Assembly: GCA_002401455.1 (NCBI GenBank)
Contig: NVTE01000002.1
Span: forward strand, 110,106 to 144,972
Length of the DNA: 34,867 nt
From: Alphaproteobacteria bacterium
GTDB lineage: Bacteria; Pseudomonadota; Alphaproteobacteria; Sphingomonadales; Emcibacteraceae
Direction: 5' to 3'
This document shows, one piece after another, positions 24,553 through 32,871 of this stretch. The position numbers and the translations under genes were made by a program. The notes under the pieces were generated by a model. The model made no database searches. It worked only from the letters and a program-made list of their open reading frames with translations, and was not told the origin of the DNA. The stretch's first letter is position 1; every line of letters begins with the position of its first letter.

Positions 24553-25281
24553 TTAAAGCGCAATTGAACCTAAACTGGTGCCGCCACAGACAAACAGCGT
24601 CTGACCGGTAATAAAACTATTGTCAGGATTGACAAAAAAGGCCGTCGCCCGGGCGATATCATCGGCCTGGCCCAGTCTTTTGACCGGAATGCTCTCGGCC
24701 AGGGCTTTGGCTTTTTCACTTTCTTCCGGAATAACTTCTGTGAACATATCCGTGACAATCGGTCCGGGCGCAATGGCATTGACCGTGATCCCGTGATGCC
24801 CCAGTTCCATGGCCCAGGTCCGGGTCATGCTGATGATCGCCGCCTTGGTCCCGGCGTAAGACGTCCGGGTCGCTAGGCCAACCACGGCCCGGGTCGACAT
24901 ATTGACGATGCGACCGAAATGGTTTTTCTTCATGGCCGGCAGGAAGGCCTGGGTCAGAAGGATCATCGCCCCCAGATGCAGGTTGGTCAGATAATTCAAA
25001 TCCTCCAGCTTAACATCCTCGATCAGGTTGGGCCGGATAACCCCGGCATTATTGACCAGGACCGTCACCTCATATTTGGCGGCAATTTCTTCGGCAATGC
25101 GCTTGGTTTCAGCCATATCCGCCAGGTCAATCTCATAGGAAACCAGGTTGTCATGGTCAAAATCGGCTGGCCGGCGGGCCAGGCTGATCACCCGGTAGCC
25201 GTCGGCCAAAAGCTGTTTGGTGATCGCGGCGCCAATACCGGCACTGCCGCCGGTGACAACCGCTGTTTTCATGTCCGTCAT
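24553..25281 (-). CDS. SDR family NAD(P)-dependent oxidoreductase
   Basis: A 242-residue classical short-chain dehydrogenase. The cofactor motif is TGGSAGIGAAI (about 11-21), the NNAG motif is VLVNNAGVI, and the catalytic Ser and Tyr-x3-Lys lie in NMSTRAVVG and YAGTKAAII. A C-terminal FITGQTLFVCGGTSL is typical. In this operon it may dehydrogenate the diol made by the dioxygenase, or act as a 3-hydroxyacyl-CoA dehydrogenase on the CoA-bound intermediate; both reactions are known for the family. It begins 3 bases after the DUF35 gene. Substrate inferred only from context. Confidence 0.93.
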   Translation of the reverse strand: MTDMKTAVVTGGSAGIGAAITKQLLADGYRVISLARRPADFDHDNLVSYEIDLADMAETKRIAEEIAAKYEVTVLVNNAGVIRPNLIEDVKLEDLNYLTNLHLGAMILLTQAFLPAMKKNHFGRIVNMSTRAVVGLATRTSYAGTKAAIISMTRTWAMELGHHGITVNAIAPGPIVTDMFTEVIPEESEKAKALAESIPVKRLGQADDIARATAFFVNPDNSFITGQTLFVCGGTSLGSIAL

Positions 25282-25284
25282 GAT

Positions 25285-25647
25285 TTACTTTCCCTTATTT
25301 TCTAAATTTTCCCAGACGACAGTCCCCTCGCCCACAGGCTTGGCCACGATAACGTCGCGGCCTTTGGGATCGGTAATCCACTGTAGGTCGACCGCACTGC
25401 CAGTGGCGAGTTGGCCATATAAATGCGCCGTCATCACCGCCCCGCCGTTGACCTGAACATTGCCAATTGACCAGGGCAGGTTAGCGAGGAAGCCGGGCTC
25501 CATGCTGTGATGCAGGTCCACCTGGGACAGCAGCACGCCCGTAACCTCAACTTCCTGTACCGTCACCTCATCCGCGAGGCAGGCCCCGCAAATTTCCCGA
25601 ACCGGATACTGGATTTCACCACAGGCGTTACAAATTGGAAGTTTCAT
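25285..25647 (-). CDS. DUF35 OB-fold/zinc-ribbon protein (thiolase partner)
   Basis: A 120-residue protein with an N-terminal rubredoxin-like zinc ribbon, C6-x2-C9 and C20-x2-C23, followed by an OB fold (VTGVLLSQVDLHHSM and VMTAHLYGQLATGSAVDLQW). DUF35 proteins bind acyl-CoA and typically pair with thiolase-like proteins; in actinobacterial steroid side-chain breakdown a DUF35 domain of ChsH2 activates the aldolase Ltp2. Here the gene directly follows the thiolase-like gene with a one-base gap, the usual arrangement for a two-protein complex. Cytoplasmic. Confidence 0.9.
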   Translation of the reverse strand: MKLPICNACGEIQYPVREICGACLADEVTVQEVEVTGVLLSQVDLHHSMEPGFLANLPWSIGNVQVNGGAVMTAHLYGQLATGSAVDLQWITDPKGRDVIVAKPVGEGTVVWENLENKGK

Positions 25648-25648
25648 C

Positions 25649-26830
25649 TTAAAGGCCTCCCTTTTTCAGAATAGCGGCCGTGGAACATAGCCCCCGGTCA
25701 TAATTAACCATGCCATAACCACTGACTAGGGCCAGCGTCGGGTCTTTAACCTGATTGCCCAGAGCCTGTCCGGTCAATTGCCGAATGGCCTCGACCATGC
25801 CCATATAGCCGGCGGCAGAGCCAGCCTGACCACCGGAAAGCTGGCCACCAGAGCTGTTATGCACCAGACCCGGGCTGTCAAAATCAAGATCATTGTCCCG
25901 GACAAATTTTGCTGCCTCGCCTTTGGCACAAAAGCCCAGGTCTTCCATCTGCATCATGCAGATCACCGGATAATCGTCATAGGTATAGAGCAGGTCCATA
26001 TCAGACGGCTGGCAACGCGCCTGCTCATACAGAGCCGGAGCGAATTCTGCCCAGCCAGCGCGATATTGCACCGGATCATCGAAATAGGCATTATGAAGTT
26101 CGTCAGCCCCTTCAATGGTCACATAGGGCAGATTTAATTCTTTCGCTTTCTCCACTGACATGACCAGAAAGCCTTCGGCTCCGGCGCAGGGCATCACACA
26201 ATCGAACAGGTGAACCGGTCCGGCAATGGGACGGGCGGCCAGATAACCTTCCCGGTCCAGCGGCTTTTTAATCAATGCGTGGTCATAGGCCTGGGCATTG
26301 CGGCGCTGGGACAGGCAAATCCCCCCGAAATCTTCCCGGGTCGTGCCGTATTTATCCATATAATGCTGGGTGATCAGGGAAAAGGCCCCGTTAGGTCCCG
26401 CCGCGCCGTAAGGATAGGCTGCCTTGGCTGAGAAACTGCTGAAATTCTCCACCAGTTCCCTGAAGCCGTCGGCCTTGCTGGTATCCGCGCCAATACAGGC
26501 AATGATTTCTGCGTCGCCCATCTGCACCGCCCGGGCTGCCCGACGGGCGGCAATCACCCCCGACGCGCCACCCAGAGGAATCTGCTCAATCCAGCGTGGG
26601 GAAATTTTAAAATATTCACACAGGGTGATGATGCTGTCCGGGGCCAGGGTAAAACTGGACACACCCAGGCCATCAATGTCGGATTTTTTCAGGCCCGCCG
26701 CCGTCAGCATGGCCGCAAGCGCCTTGCCAAAGAACCATTGCGCCCCCCGCTCACTAAGCCGCTCGTAGGGCACGGTGACCGGGGCAACCAGGGCGATCCC
26801 CTCATAGGAAGAAGGTCTTTTTCGTGTCAT
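25649..26830 (-). CDS. Thiolase-like protein, probable acyl-CoA lyase without the catalytic cysteine
   Basis: A 393-residue thiolase-fold protein (SCP-x/Ltp-like). The usual nucleophile loop CxSG is replaced by IPLGGASG (about 84-91), and the second cysteine loop near the C-terminus reads VSGYGMVNY, also without cysteine in place. Conserved elements remain: LLYTYDDYPVICMMQMEDLG with tyrosines, HNSSGGQLSGG and the GYMGMVEAIRQLTG helix. Such enzymes are known to do retro-aldol cleavage with a DUF35 partner (Ltp2/ChsH2). It therefore likely cleaves a C-C bond of a beta-hydroxyacyl-CoA, not thiolysis; this is inference. It overlaps the ligase gene by 4 bases. Confidence 0.9.
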   Translation of the reverse strand: MTRKRPSSYEGIALVAPVTVPYERLSERGAQWFFGKALAAMLTAAGLKKSDIDGLGVSSFTLAPDSIITLCEYFKISPRWIEQIPLGGASGVIAARRAARAVQMGDAEIIACIGADTSKADGFRELVENFSSFSAKAAYPYGAAGPNGAFSLITQHYMDKYGTTREDFGGICLSQRRNAQAYDHALIKKPLDREGYLAARPIAGPVHLFDCVMPCAGAEGFLVMSVEKAKELNLPYVTIEGADELHNAYFDDPVQYRAGWAEFAPALYEQARCQPSDMDLLYTYDDYPVICMMQMEDLGFCAKGEAAKFVRDNDLDFDSPGLVHNSSGGQLSGGQAGSAAGYMGMVEAIRQLTGQALGNQVKDPTLALVSGYGMVNYDRGLCSTAAILKKGGL

Positions 26831-28446
26831 GACATTTCCTTCGGCTTGGTGCGCTTCTTGAAAGAGCGCAGATCATAAACCTGGCCCTTCTTAATCAGGT
26901 CGGCACAGAGTGCTTTCATCTCGCCGCGCTTCAGCTTCTGGGACGCGGTCAGCGGCAGGGCGCTGATAAAGGCAATATATCCCGGCGTCTTATAATAGGC
27001 CAGCTGGTCACAACTGCTATCAAAAATTTCCCGGGCCAGCTGCTCCGTGGCGGACCGACCGTCTTTGAGCACAATACAGGCCATCACTTCATCGCCGCGG
27101 ATTTCATCGTAGGCCGGGGCCACTGCCAACTTGTCAATGGCTGGGTTGAGGCTGAGTACGGTTTCCACTTCCAGGGCCGAGATATTCTCGCCACTGCGGC
27201 GGATGACATTCTTCCGGCGATCGACAAAAAACAACGAGCCATCTTCGCCCCGACGGACCACGTCACCGGTATGCAACCAGTTATCCTTCCAGGTTTCGGC
27301 GGTCGCGGCGTCATTTTTGAAATAATGACGGAAGAACCCACGCTGGGGATCGTCGCCTGTGGCCCGGACCAATAGTTCGCCTGGTGCGCCTTCGGCCACT
27401 TGCTTGCCCGCCTCATCAATTAGTTTAATCTCCACCTGATCGGACACCTTGCCGAAACAACAGGTGCCCACATGGCGCGGCTCTTCATGGGCAATGATAC
27501 AGCCCCCGGCACCGGATTCCGTCATCGCCCAGGCCTCGATCAGCGGAAAGCCAAAGCGGTCTTCAAATTTCGCATGATGCTTGGGATTAACCCCGGCGCC
27601 AAAGCCAAACCGTACTTTATGATCCCGGTCCTGATCACTTTCCGGCAGGTTCAGCAGGATTGCCGGCAGAACACCAAGATAATGCAGCGCCGTCGCACCG
27701 GTCTCGCGCACCAGCTGCCACCAGGTCCGCGGATGAAAACGGTCCAGCTGAATAATACAGCCGCCGGTGATCATCATCGCCATGGTCGAACAGCCCAGCG
27801 CATTCATATGAACCAGCGGCAGCGGGGTCAGCAGACGTTCCTGCCCTTCCCTTAAGGTGCAATAACCGCCCACATCCCGGTACCATTCGCCGAAATAGGT
27901 AAAATATTCATTGCTCAGGATACAGCCCTTGGGCTGGCCGGTGCTGCCGGAGGTATAGAGTATGGCACATTCGGTGTCTTTGCTGATCTGCTCATCACTT
28001 TTAGGCTTTTTCGGCCCGGAGACAGTCGCCATGTCGCCCGGCGTGATCACCGGAATAGCTGTCTCGAGACTGCTCAGCACATGATCTTTTTTATCGGCCA
28101 GCGTGATCACCAGATCGGTTTCACTATGGCTGATGACATAAGACATCTCATCGCGGGAGAACTCGCCGTTCAGGGGCACAATACTCACCCCCAGCGCATT
28201 CAGCGCCAGCCAGTGAAAGAAAAACGCGGCACGGTTTTCCAGCAATACCCCAACCCGGTGACCGGTGCCATATCCGGCTTTGCCATAATAGCCCAGAAGC
28301 TTGGTTATTTCCGCATCGACCTCGGCGTAGGTATAATCAACCGCGCCGTCATGATAGGCTGCGGCGGAAAGCGCCGGAATATGAATGAAGGGACGATCGG
28401 CAAAACGGGCGCAGCTGTCTTTAAAAATATCGTAAACACGTGTCAT
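26827..28446 (-). CDS. Acyl-CoA ligase (AMP-binding enzyme)
   Basis: A 539-residue member of the ANL superfamily that activates a carboxylic acid to its CoA thioester through an acyl-AMP. Visible motifs: the phosphate loop LYTSGSTGQPKGCIL (about 165-180), AWAMTESGAGG, the hinge-region WLHTGDVVRRGEDGSLFFVD, and DRRKNVIRRSGENISALEVE, with a C-terminal PLTASQKLKRGE lysine near the end. It is nearest in look to crotonobetaine/long-chain ligases, but the substrate cannot be determined. It is the first gene of the six-gene leftward operon and shares a promoter region with the rubredoxin fusion gene. Cytoplasmic. Confidence 0.93.
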   Translation of the reverse strand: MTRVYDIFKDSCARFADRPFIHIPALSAAAYHDGAVDYTYAEVDAEITKLLGYYGKAGYGTGHRVGVLLENRAAFFFHWLALNALGVSIVPLNGEFSRDEMSYVISHSETDLVITLADKKDHVLSSLETAIPVITPGDMATVSGPKKPKSDEQISKDTECAILYTSGSTGQPKGCILSNEYFTYFGEWYRDVGGYCTLREGQERLLTPLPLVHMNALGCSTMAMMITGGCIIQLDRFHPRTWWQLVRETGATALHYLGVLPAILLNLPESDQDRDHKVRFGFGAGVNPKHHAKFEDRFGFPLIEAWAMTESGAGGCIIAHEEPRHVGTCCFGKVSDQVEIKLIDEAGKQVAEGAPGELLVRATGDDPQRGFFRHYFKNDAATAETWKDNWLHTGDVVRRGEDGSLFFVDRRKNVIRRSGENISALEVETVLSLNPAIDKLAVAPAYDEIRGDEVMACIVLKDGRSATEQLAREIFDSSCDQLAYYKTPGYIAFISALPLTASQKLKRGEMKALCADLIKKGQVYDLRSFKKRTKPKEMS

Positions 28447-28491
28447 TCTTAAAACCCTGATTTTTATGGTGTAAGGTGTTTTTATTGTTTC

Positions 28492-28519
28492 TTGACTTTT
28501 ACTGTAACATATCTAGAAT
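28492..28519 (+). promoter_or_regulatory. Candidate promoter of the rubredoxin-reductase gene
   Basis: TTGACT (28492-28497), a 16-base spacer and TAGAAT (28514-28519) form a good sigma-70-like pair about 75 bases before the ATG. The predicted start point falls inside the adjacent inverted repeat. Confidence 0.5.
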
Positions 28520-28552
28520 ATATGAAAAGGAATAATTTTATTTTTCATATAT
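28518..28552. promoter_or_regulatory. Inverted repeat, candidate MarR operator
   Basis: ATATATGAAAA at 28518-28528 is repeated in inverse as TTTTCATATAT at 28542-28552, with a 13-base centre. It overlaps the -10 element and predicted start of the rubredoxin gene, and lies between that gene and the divergent acyl-CoA ligase gene. The MarR gene just downstream of the rubredoxin gene is the natural candidate for binding. Confidence 0.5.
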
Positions 28553-28594
28553 CAACATGTTAAATAAATTAACACACGCCCGATAGGATGATAG

Positions 28595-29962
28595 ATGACA
28601 CAATGGTTATGTTTGGTTTGCGGCTGGATTTATGACGAAGCTAAGGGTTCGCCCGAAGATGGCATCGCCCCGGGCACAAAATGGGCGGACGTTCCCGACG
28701 ACTGGGTCTGCCCCGACTGCGGTGTCGGCAAAGAAGACTTTGACATGGTCGAGATTAAAAAACCCGCCGTTGCCGCCGCCGCGTCCACAACCGCCCCGGC
28801 CCCAACGGTGCCAGATGTTGATCCGATTGTCATCATCGGTTCCGGCCTGGCGGCCTATAACCTGGCCAAGGAATTCCGCAAACTGGACAGTCTGTCCCCG
28901 CTGATGATGATCAGCCGTGATGACGGCAGCCTGTATTACAAACCAAACCTGTCGGCCGGCCTGAGCCAGAAGAAAACCCCTGATGGTCTGGTAATGTCTT
29001 ATGCGCCGACTGTGGCCGCTGACTTATCGCTGACCCTGAAGACCCTGAGTGAGGTGAGCAAAATTGACCGGGACAAGAAAGAAATTCACCTGGGCAATGA
29101 GACACAGGCCTATTCCAAACTGGTGATTGCCACCGGGGCCAGCTCGATCATTCCAGCCTTTGCCGGCACGGCCGCTGACCTGACCTATGCGGTCAATGAC
29201 CTGCTGGATTACAGAAAATACCGCGCCGCCCTGGTCGGCAAGTCAAAAGTCCTGATCATCGGTGCCGGCCTGATCGGCTGTGAGTTCACCAATGACCTGC
29301 TTAATCACGACATGACGGTTGAGGTCATCGAAGGCACCGACAGATGCATGTCGGCCCTGCTGCCTGAGGCCGCGTCCCGGGCCGTTGAGCGGGCGCTCTG
29401 CGACCAGGGTGCCACCTTCCATTTTGGCACAAAAGTAGCCGCCATTGATAAATCCGGTGAGAAGTTCACCGTCACCCTTGAAGACGGCACAGAGCTCAAC
29501 GCCGACTTGGTGGTGTCCGCCGTTGGTCTGCGGGCCAATAACGCCCTCGCCCAGTCCGCCGGGCTGGATACCGGACGCGGAATCAGCGTCAATCGGTATC
29601 TGGAAACCTCAGCCGATGACATTTACGCCCTCGGCGATGTCGCCGATGTGGAAGGCCAGCTACTGATGTATGTGGAGCCGTTGCTGCTATCGGCCAAGGC
29701 GTTGGCCCAGACGCTTGCCGGCACCCGCACCGCCGTCGACTATAAGGTCATGGCCGTGGCGGTCAAAACCCCGGCCTGTCCGGTGATTGTCGCCACCCCA
29801 CCGGCCCATGTATCGGGCGAATGGGATATTCATCAGGACGGCAACAATGTCGAGGCCGTCTTCCGTGATGGCAACGGCGACATCGCCGGTTTTGCCCTGA
29901 CCGGTGAGGCGACGAAGCAGAAAAAGGAACTGGAACAAGGTTTACCAAATCTCTTTACCTGA
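28595..29962 (+). CDS. Rubredoxin fused to NAD(P)H-dependent rubredoxin reductase
   Basis: A 455-residue fusion. Residues 1-54 are a rubredoxin with iron ligands C6, C9, C39 and C42 ([12 protein letters not shown] and [15 protein letters not shown]). An Ala/Pro linker (about 55-74) follows, then an FAD/NAD(P)H oxidoreductase with FAD motif [20 protein letters not shown](P)H motif [14 protein letters not shown] and second FAD motif [13 protein letters not shown]. Such proteins carry electrons from NAD(P)H to rubredoxin and then to oxygenases such as alkane hydroxylase, or to oxygen-defence enzymes. Here it faces the Rieske operon and precedes a MarR regulator, so it could feed the dioxygenase; that is inference. 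Soluble. Confidence 0.94.
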   Translation: MTQWLCLVCGWIYDEAKGSPEDGIAPGTKWADVPDDWVCPDCGVGKEDFDMVEIKKPAVAAAASTTAPAPTVPDVDPIVIIGSGLAAYNLAKEFRKLDSLSPLMMISRDDGSLYYKPNLSAGLSQKKTPDGLVMSYAPTVAADLSLTLKTLSEVSKIDRDKKEIHLGNETQAYSKLVIATGASSIIPAFAGTAADLTYAVNDLLDYRKYRAALVGKSKVLIIGAGLIGCEFTNDLLNHDMTVEVIEGTDRCMSALLPEAASRAVERALCDQGATFHFGTKVAAIDKSGEKFTVTLEDGTELNADLVVSAVGLRANNALAQSAGLDTGRGISVNRYLETSADDIYALGDVADVEGQLLMYVEPLLLSAKALAQTLAGTRTAVDYKVMAVAVKTPACPVIVATPPAHVSGEWDIHQDGNNVEAVFRDGNGDIAGFALTGEATKQKKELEQGLPNLFT

Positions 29963-30058
29963 CAAGATAAGGCTATATAAGGCAGGATAACCTGCTAAGC
30001 TTCGGTGCTGTCCCGACGGGGGCAGAGACTGATAAAATACATATTGAGGGATGACCAC

Positions 30059-30511
30059 GTGACTGCAGACAACCAAGAGCCAAAATTCCTGGATGATTAT
30101 CTGGCCTACCTGCTGGCCCGGGCCAGTCATATGGTCTCGGAAGATTTCTCCCCGACCCTCAAGGCCAATGACATTGACCGGGCCCAGTGGCGCATATTGG
30201 CCTCGCTCAGTGACCTTGACAATGTCGCCATCGGCCGTCTAGCCCGGATTGTGCTGCTAAAACAGCCGACCCTGACCAAAGTCCTTGACCGCATGGAAAA
30301 GGACAATCTGATACTCCGCCAGCATTCCCGGGAAGACCGCCGATCAGTCAAAATCGCGATTACAGAAACCGGTCGGCAGAAAGTCCAGGACCTGGTCACC
30401 GAAGCCAAGGCCCACGAAAAAAAAATTCTGGAAACTTACAGCAGTGATGAGCAGGAAGACCTGAAAAACACCCTAAAAACCCTAATTTCCCGCCTTAATG
30501 ACTTGAGGTAA
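30059..30511 (+). CDS. MarR family transcriptional regulator
   Basis: About 150 residues with the MarR winged-helix fold. The DNA-binding helices are LARIVLLKQPTLTKVLDRMEK with the wing KDNLILRQHSREDRRSVKI, flanked by dimerisation helices (DDYLAYLLARASHMV and a C-terminal LKNTLKTLISRLNDLR). The frame opens at 30005, but the GTG at 30059 has GAGGG eight bases upstream and starts just before the conserved part. MarR proteins usually repress neighbouring genes and are released by small phenolic ligands, which suits an aromatic catabolic locus. It sits 96 bases after the rubredoxin fusion and may bind the inverted repeat at 28518-28552. Confidence 0.92.
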   Translation: MTADNQEPKFLDDYLAYLLARASHMVSEDFSPTLKANDIDRAQWRILASLSDLDNVAIGRLARIVLLKQPTLTKVLDRMEKDNLILRQHSREDRRSVKIAITETGRQKVQDLVTEAKAHEKKILETYSSDEQEDLKNTLKTLISRLNDLR

Positions 30512-30554
30512 CGGTTTCTAACCAGGGGAGGCACTGCCCCATATATTCCTGAAC

Positions 30555-30992
30555 TTAAGGCACCAGAACAACAGGGACACCTGCGGTATGAGCCAAAGAG
30601 TTCGCGACACTACCAAGGAGCAAGTCGGCAACCTTTGAGCGGCCGCGACGTCCGACAAAAATCATATTTGCATGAGCTTTCTTAGCCTGTTCCTTGATGA
30701 TCTCTGCCGGGTGGCCCCAAAACAGGGAAGATGTAATCTTTACCCCAGACTCTGCATACCGGCTTTCCAGGGGCTCCAGAAGGTTTTTACGCTCTATTTC
30801 TTCCTGCTCTGTTGTATCCTGAGGCGGAGCGGAGAAGTCAGCAACATACAGCGGCTGATATTTTGACCATTGAACAGCGGTAACAAAATGGACTTCAGCC
30901 TCTGTTTTCTTGGCCAGGTCAATTGCCCGCTGGGCCGCCCTGTCACTCCATTCGCTGCCATCAACAGCCACGATATAGATCAGTTTTTGCAT
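30555..30992 (-). CDS. Universal stress protein (UspA family)
   Basis: A 145-residue single-domain Usp. It has the start IVAVDGSEWSDRAAQRAIDL and the ATP-binding G-x2-G-x9-G-S motif in GRRGRSKVADLLLGS, so it is the nucleotide-binding type. Usp proteins help cells persist under starvation, redox or oxygen-limited stress. TAGGAG lies 7 bases before the ATG. A long leader upstream has a hairpin and an FNR-like box, so oxygen-dependent control is plausible. It is convergent with the MarR gene, and downstream of the antiporter with a 114-base gap. Confidence 0.94.
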   Translation of the reverse strand: MQKLIYIVAVDGSEWSDRAAQRAIDLAKKTEAEVHFVTAVQWSKYQPLYVADFSAPPQDTTEQEEIERKNLLEPLESRYAESGVKITSSLFWGHPAEIIKEQAKKAHANMIFVGRRGRSKVADLLLGSVANSLAHTAGVPVVLVP

Positions 30993-31023
30993 TTCATTCT
31001 CCTAGTAAACCAAAATCACGGGG

Positions 31024-31045
31024 GACAGCCCTGACTGAGGCTGTC
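31024..31045 (-). promoter_or_regulatory. Hairpin in the leader of the universal stress gene
   Basis: GACAGCC and GGCTGTC form a 7-bp perfect stem around CTGACTGA. There is no U run on the minus strand, so it is less likely to be a terminator of the antiporter transcript than a leader structure of the stress gene. Confidence 0.35.
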
Positions 31046-31090
31046 TGATTTCTTCTCAAGAGTAATTTAACACATCAGGGACCGTGGGGG

Positions 31091-31104
31091 TTGACATGTA
31101 TCAA
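31091..31104 (-). promoter_or_regulatory. FNR/Anr-like box upstream of the universal stress gene
   Basis: TTGACATGTATCAA differs from the TTGAT-N4-ATCAA consensus at one position. Its centre is about 105 bases before the stress-protein ATG, and TTAAAT (31070-31065, minus strand) lies about where the -10 of a class II FNR promoter would be. Confidence 0.5.
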
Positions 31105-31106
31105 GA

Positions 31107-32693
31107 TTATCCACTCACCGCCCCTTGTTCGGCCTTCAGAATATGGATTGTTTCATCGGCAAAACCCGTGCCGGCATTTTGATAAAAGTTAAACACAACA
31201 TCGACACCGCAATCGAGTAATTTTTCCCTATGATCCTCGTATTTAACAATACCGGCGGTTTTTCCCTGATACCCGACTTGGTGAAGCTGCGTCATCACTT
31301 CCAGAATGTCCCGGTAATTTGGCATGGCAAACATGATCAAAGTAATCGGCTTGAGGTCGAGATGCTCCCAAAAATCGGGGTCTTCCGCATCGGCAGAAAT
31401 CACATTGCGCCCTTCATTCATATGATCCCCAACCCGGTCCTTGATCACTTCGATACCACAAACCTTTTTGCCCTGATTATCCCGCAGGGTATCATAGGCT
31501 CCGGTGCCGACCCGACCCATGCCGATAATCAGGATGGTGGCGTCTCCGGGATGGGCATATTGGTCTTCGGCCAGACGACCATCATGCTCAAACCGTTTGA
31601 TGACATCGCGCCATCGAGCATAAAGGCTATGAGCATAGGCATTGATGATGCTGGAAAAGACAAAAGAGATGGCAACGGCCAGGGCCATGATCACCAACCA
31701 CTCCTTGGCCAACAGACCATGCATAACACTGGCCGAACATACTATCAGACCGAATTCACTATAATTGGTCAGGCTGAGGGCGGTAAGGAAAGCGCTGCGA
31801 CTGCGCAGTTTCAGCCGGGTCAGCCAGACGAAAAACAGGCCCGCCTTGATCGGCAGGGCGATCGCCATGATCAAGGCAACCCCGAGCATATCGATTGTCG
31901 GCAGGGCGGTGAAGCCAATAGACAGGAAAAATCCGATCAGGAAGATGTCTTTAAAATTCATCAGGGATTTTGCCAGCTCCGGAGCCTTGTTCGTACCACT
32001 GAGCAACATGGCAAAGATCAGGGCCCCAAGATGAGCTTTCAAGCCGACAAGCTCAAATAATTCCCCGCCGGTGAAGGCCAGGAAAAAACCGGCCAGCGGC
32101 AACAGCTCACCATGGCCACTTTTCTCCAGCATTTTACTCATCAAAGGCCGGGCCAAGGGCAAGGCAAGTAGAGCCAGGGCCCACCATGACGGAGATTTAT
32201 CTGTGGCGAGGGTGACAAATATCACGGCGGCGATGTCCTGAATGATCAGGATTCCGATGGCGACCTGGCCATGACGGGTGCGCATTTCGCCTCTTTCTTC
32301 GAGGATTTTGACCGCACAGACTGTACTGCTGAAACTGACCGCAAAACCGATCAGAGCGGCGGCTGCCATATCCAGGCCGGTAAAATAAACGATACCCAAA
32401 TAGCCAAAAAACAGGCAGTTGACTGTCGTCAGGACAATAATAGCGGTCATATGGCCGGTGGCCCCGCCCCAGATCTCAACCTTGAGCAGGCTCTTGAGGT
32501 CAAGCTTCAGGCCGATGGTAAACAGCAACAGGGTCACACCAAGATCGGCCAGGGTTTGCATGGAGCCTTCCGGCACCACGCCCAGGGCATGCAGGCCAAA
32601 GCCAGCCCCAAGATAGCCGACCAAGGGCGGCAGCTTAATCTGTCTCACAAGAAACCCGCAGGCGAAGGCCACGGCAACCCAAATATAATCCAT
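31107..32693 (-). CDS. CPA2-type cation/proton antiporter with RCK/TrkA-N domain
   Basis: A 528-residue inner-membrane protein. The first ~370 residues hold about 12 hydrophobic helices of the Na+/H+ exchanger (KefB/YbaL-like) fold, including FLVRQIKLPPLVGYLGAGF and IGFAVSFSSTVCAVKILEER. After a cytoplasmic linker (RWRDVIKRFEHDG) a TrkA-N/RCK nucleotide-binding domain begins at ATILIIGMGRVGTGAYDTL, with GXGXXG. It probably exchanges K+ or Na+ for H+ under nucleotide control. No KefF/KefG-like ancillary gene is adjacent. It is read alone toward the universal stress gene; the upstream 357 bases contain a palindromic site and a tiny gene. Confidence 0.93.
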   Translation of the reverse strand: MDYIWVAVAFACGFLVRQIKLPPLVGYLGAGFGLHALGVVPEGSMQTLADLGVTLLLFTIGLKLDLKSLLKVEIWGGATGHMTAIIVLTTVNCLFFGYLGIVYFTGLDMAAAALIGFAVSFSSTVCAVKILEERGEMRTRHGQVAIGILIIQDIAAVIFVTLATDKSPSWWALALLALPLARPLMSKMLEKSGHGELLPLAGFFLAFTGGELFELVGLKAHLGALIFAMLLSGTNKAPELAKSLMNFKDIFLIGFFLSIGFTALPTIDMLGVALIMAIALPIKAGLFFVWLTRLKLRSRSAFLTALSLTNYSEFGLIVCSASVMHGLLAKEWLVIMALAVAISFVFSSIINAYAHSLYARWRDVIKRFEHDGRLAEDQYAHPGDATILIIGMGRVGTGAYDTLRDNQGKKVCGIEVIKDRVGDHMNEGRNVISADAEDPDFWEHLDLKPITLIMFAMPNYRDILEVMTQLHQVGYQGKTAGIVKYEDHREKLLDCGVDVVFNFYQNAGTGFADETIHILKAEQGAVSG

Positions 32694-32727
32694 AAAATAT
32701 CATCCAAAAACATATGTGCTTGAAGAG

Positions 32728-32748
32728 CTTGATATAAAACAGATCAAG
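32728..32748 (-). promoter_or_regulatory. CTTGAT/ATCAAG inverted pair upstream of the antiporter
   Basis: CTTGAT and ATCAAG are separated by 9 bases, 35 bases before the antiporter start codon. The half-sites resemble FNR-type halves, but the 9-base gap is too long for that family, so the binding factor, if any, is unknown. Confidence 0.3.
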
Positions 32749-32871
32749 CCCTGCCGGTGATATTATGCAGCGATGGACCAGTGATGCAAGTATTTAGATT
32801 CACTTAATTAGTGACTAGGTCAAAATACAGTATTTACCAGGATCTTCCCCAAATTCTGACCGGAAGGTTCT

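Noticed and set aside
30529..30545. GGGGAGGCACTGCCCC between the MarR and stress genes as a terminator
   Set aside because: Only a bulged five-pair stem is possible, with no U run on either strand.
32728..32748. CTTGAT...ATCAAG as an FNR box for the antiporter
   Set aside because: Half-sites match, but the 9-base gap is not the 4-base gap FNR-family proteins require; kept only as an unassigned palindrome.
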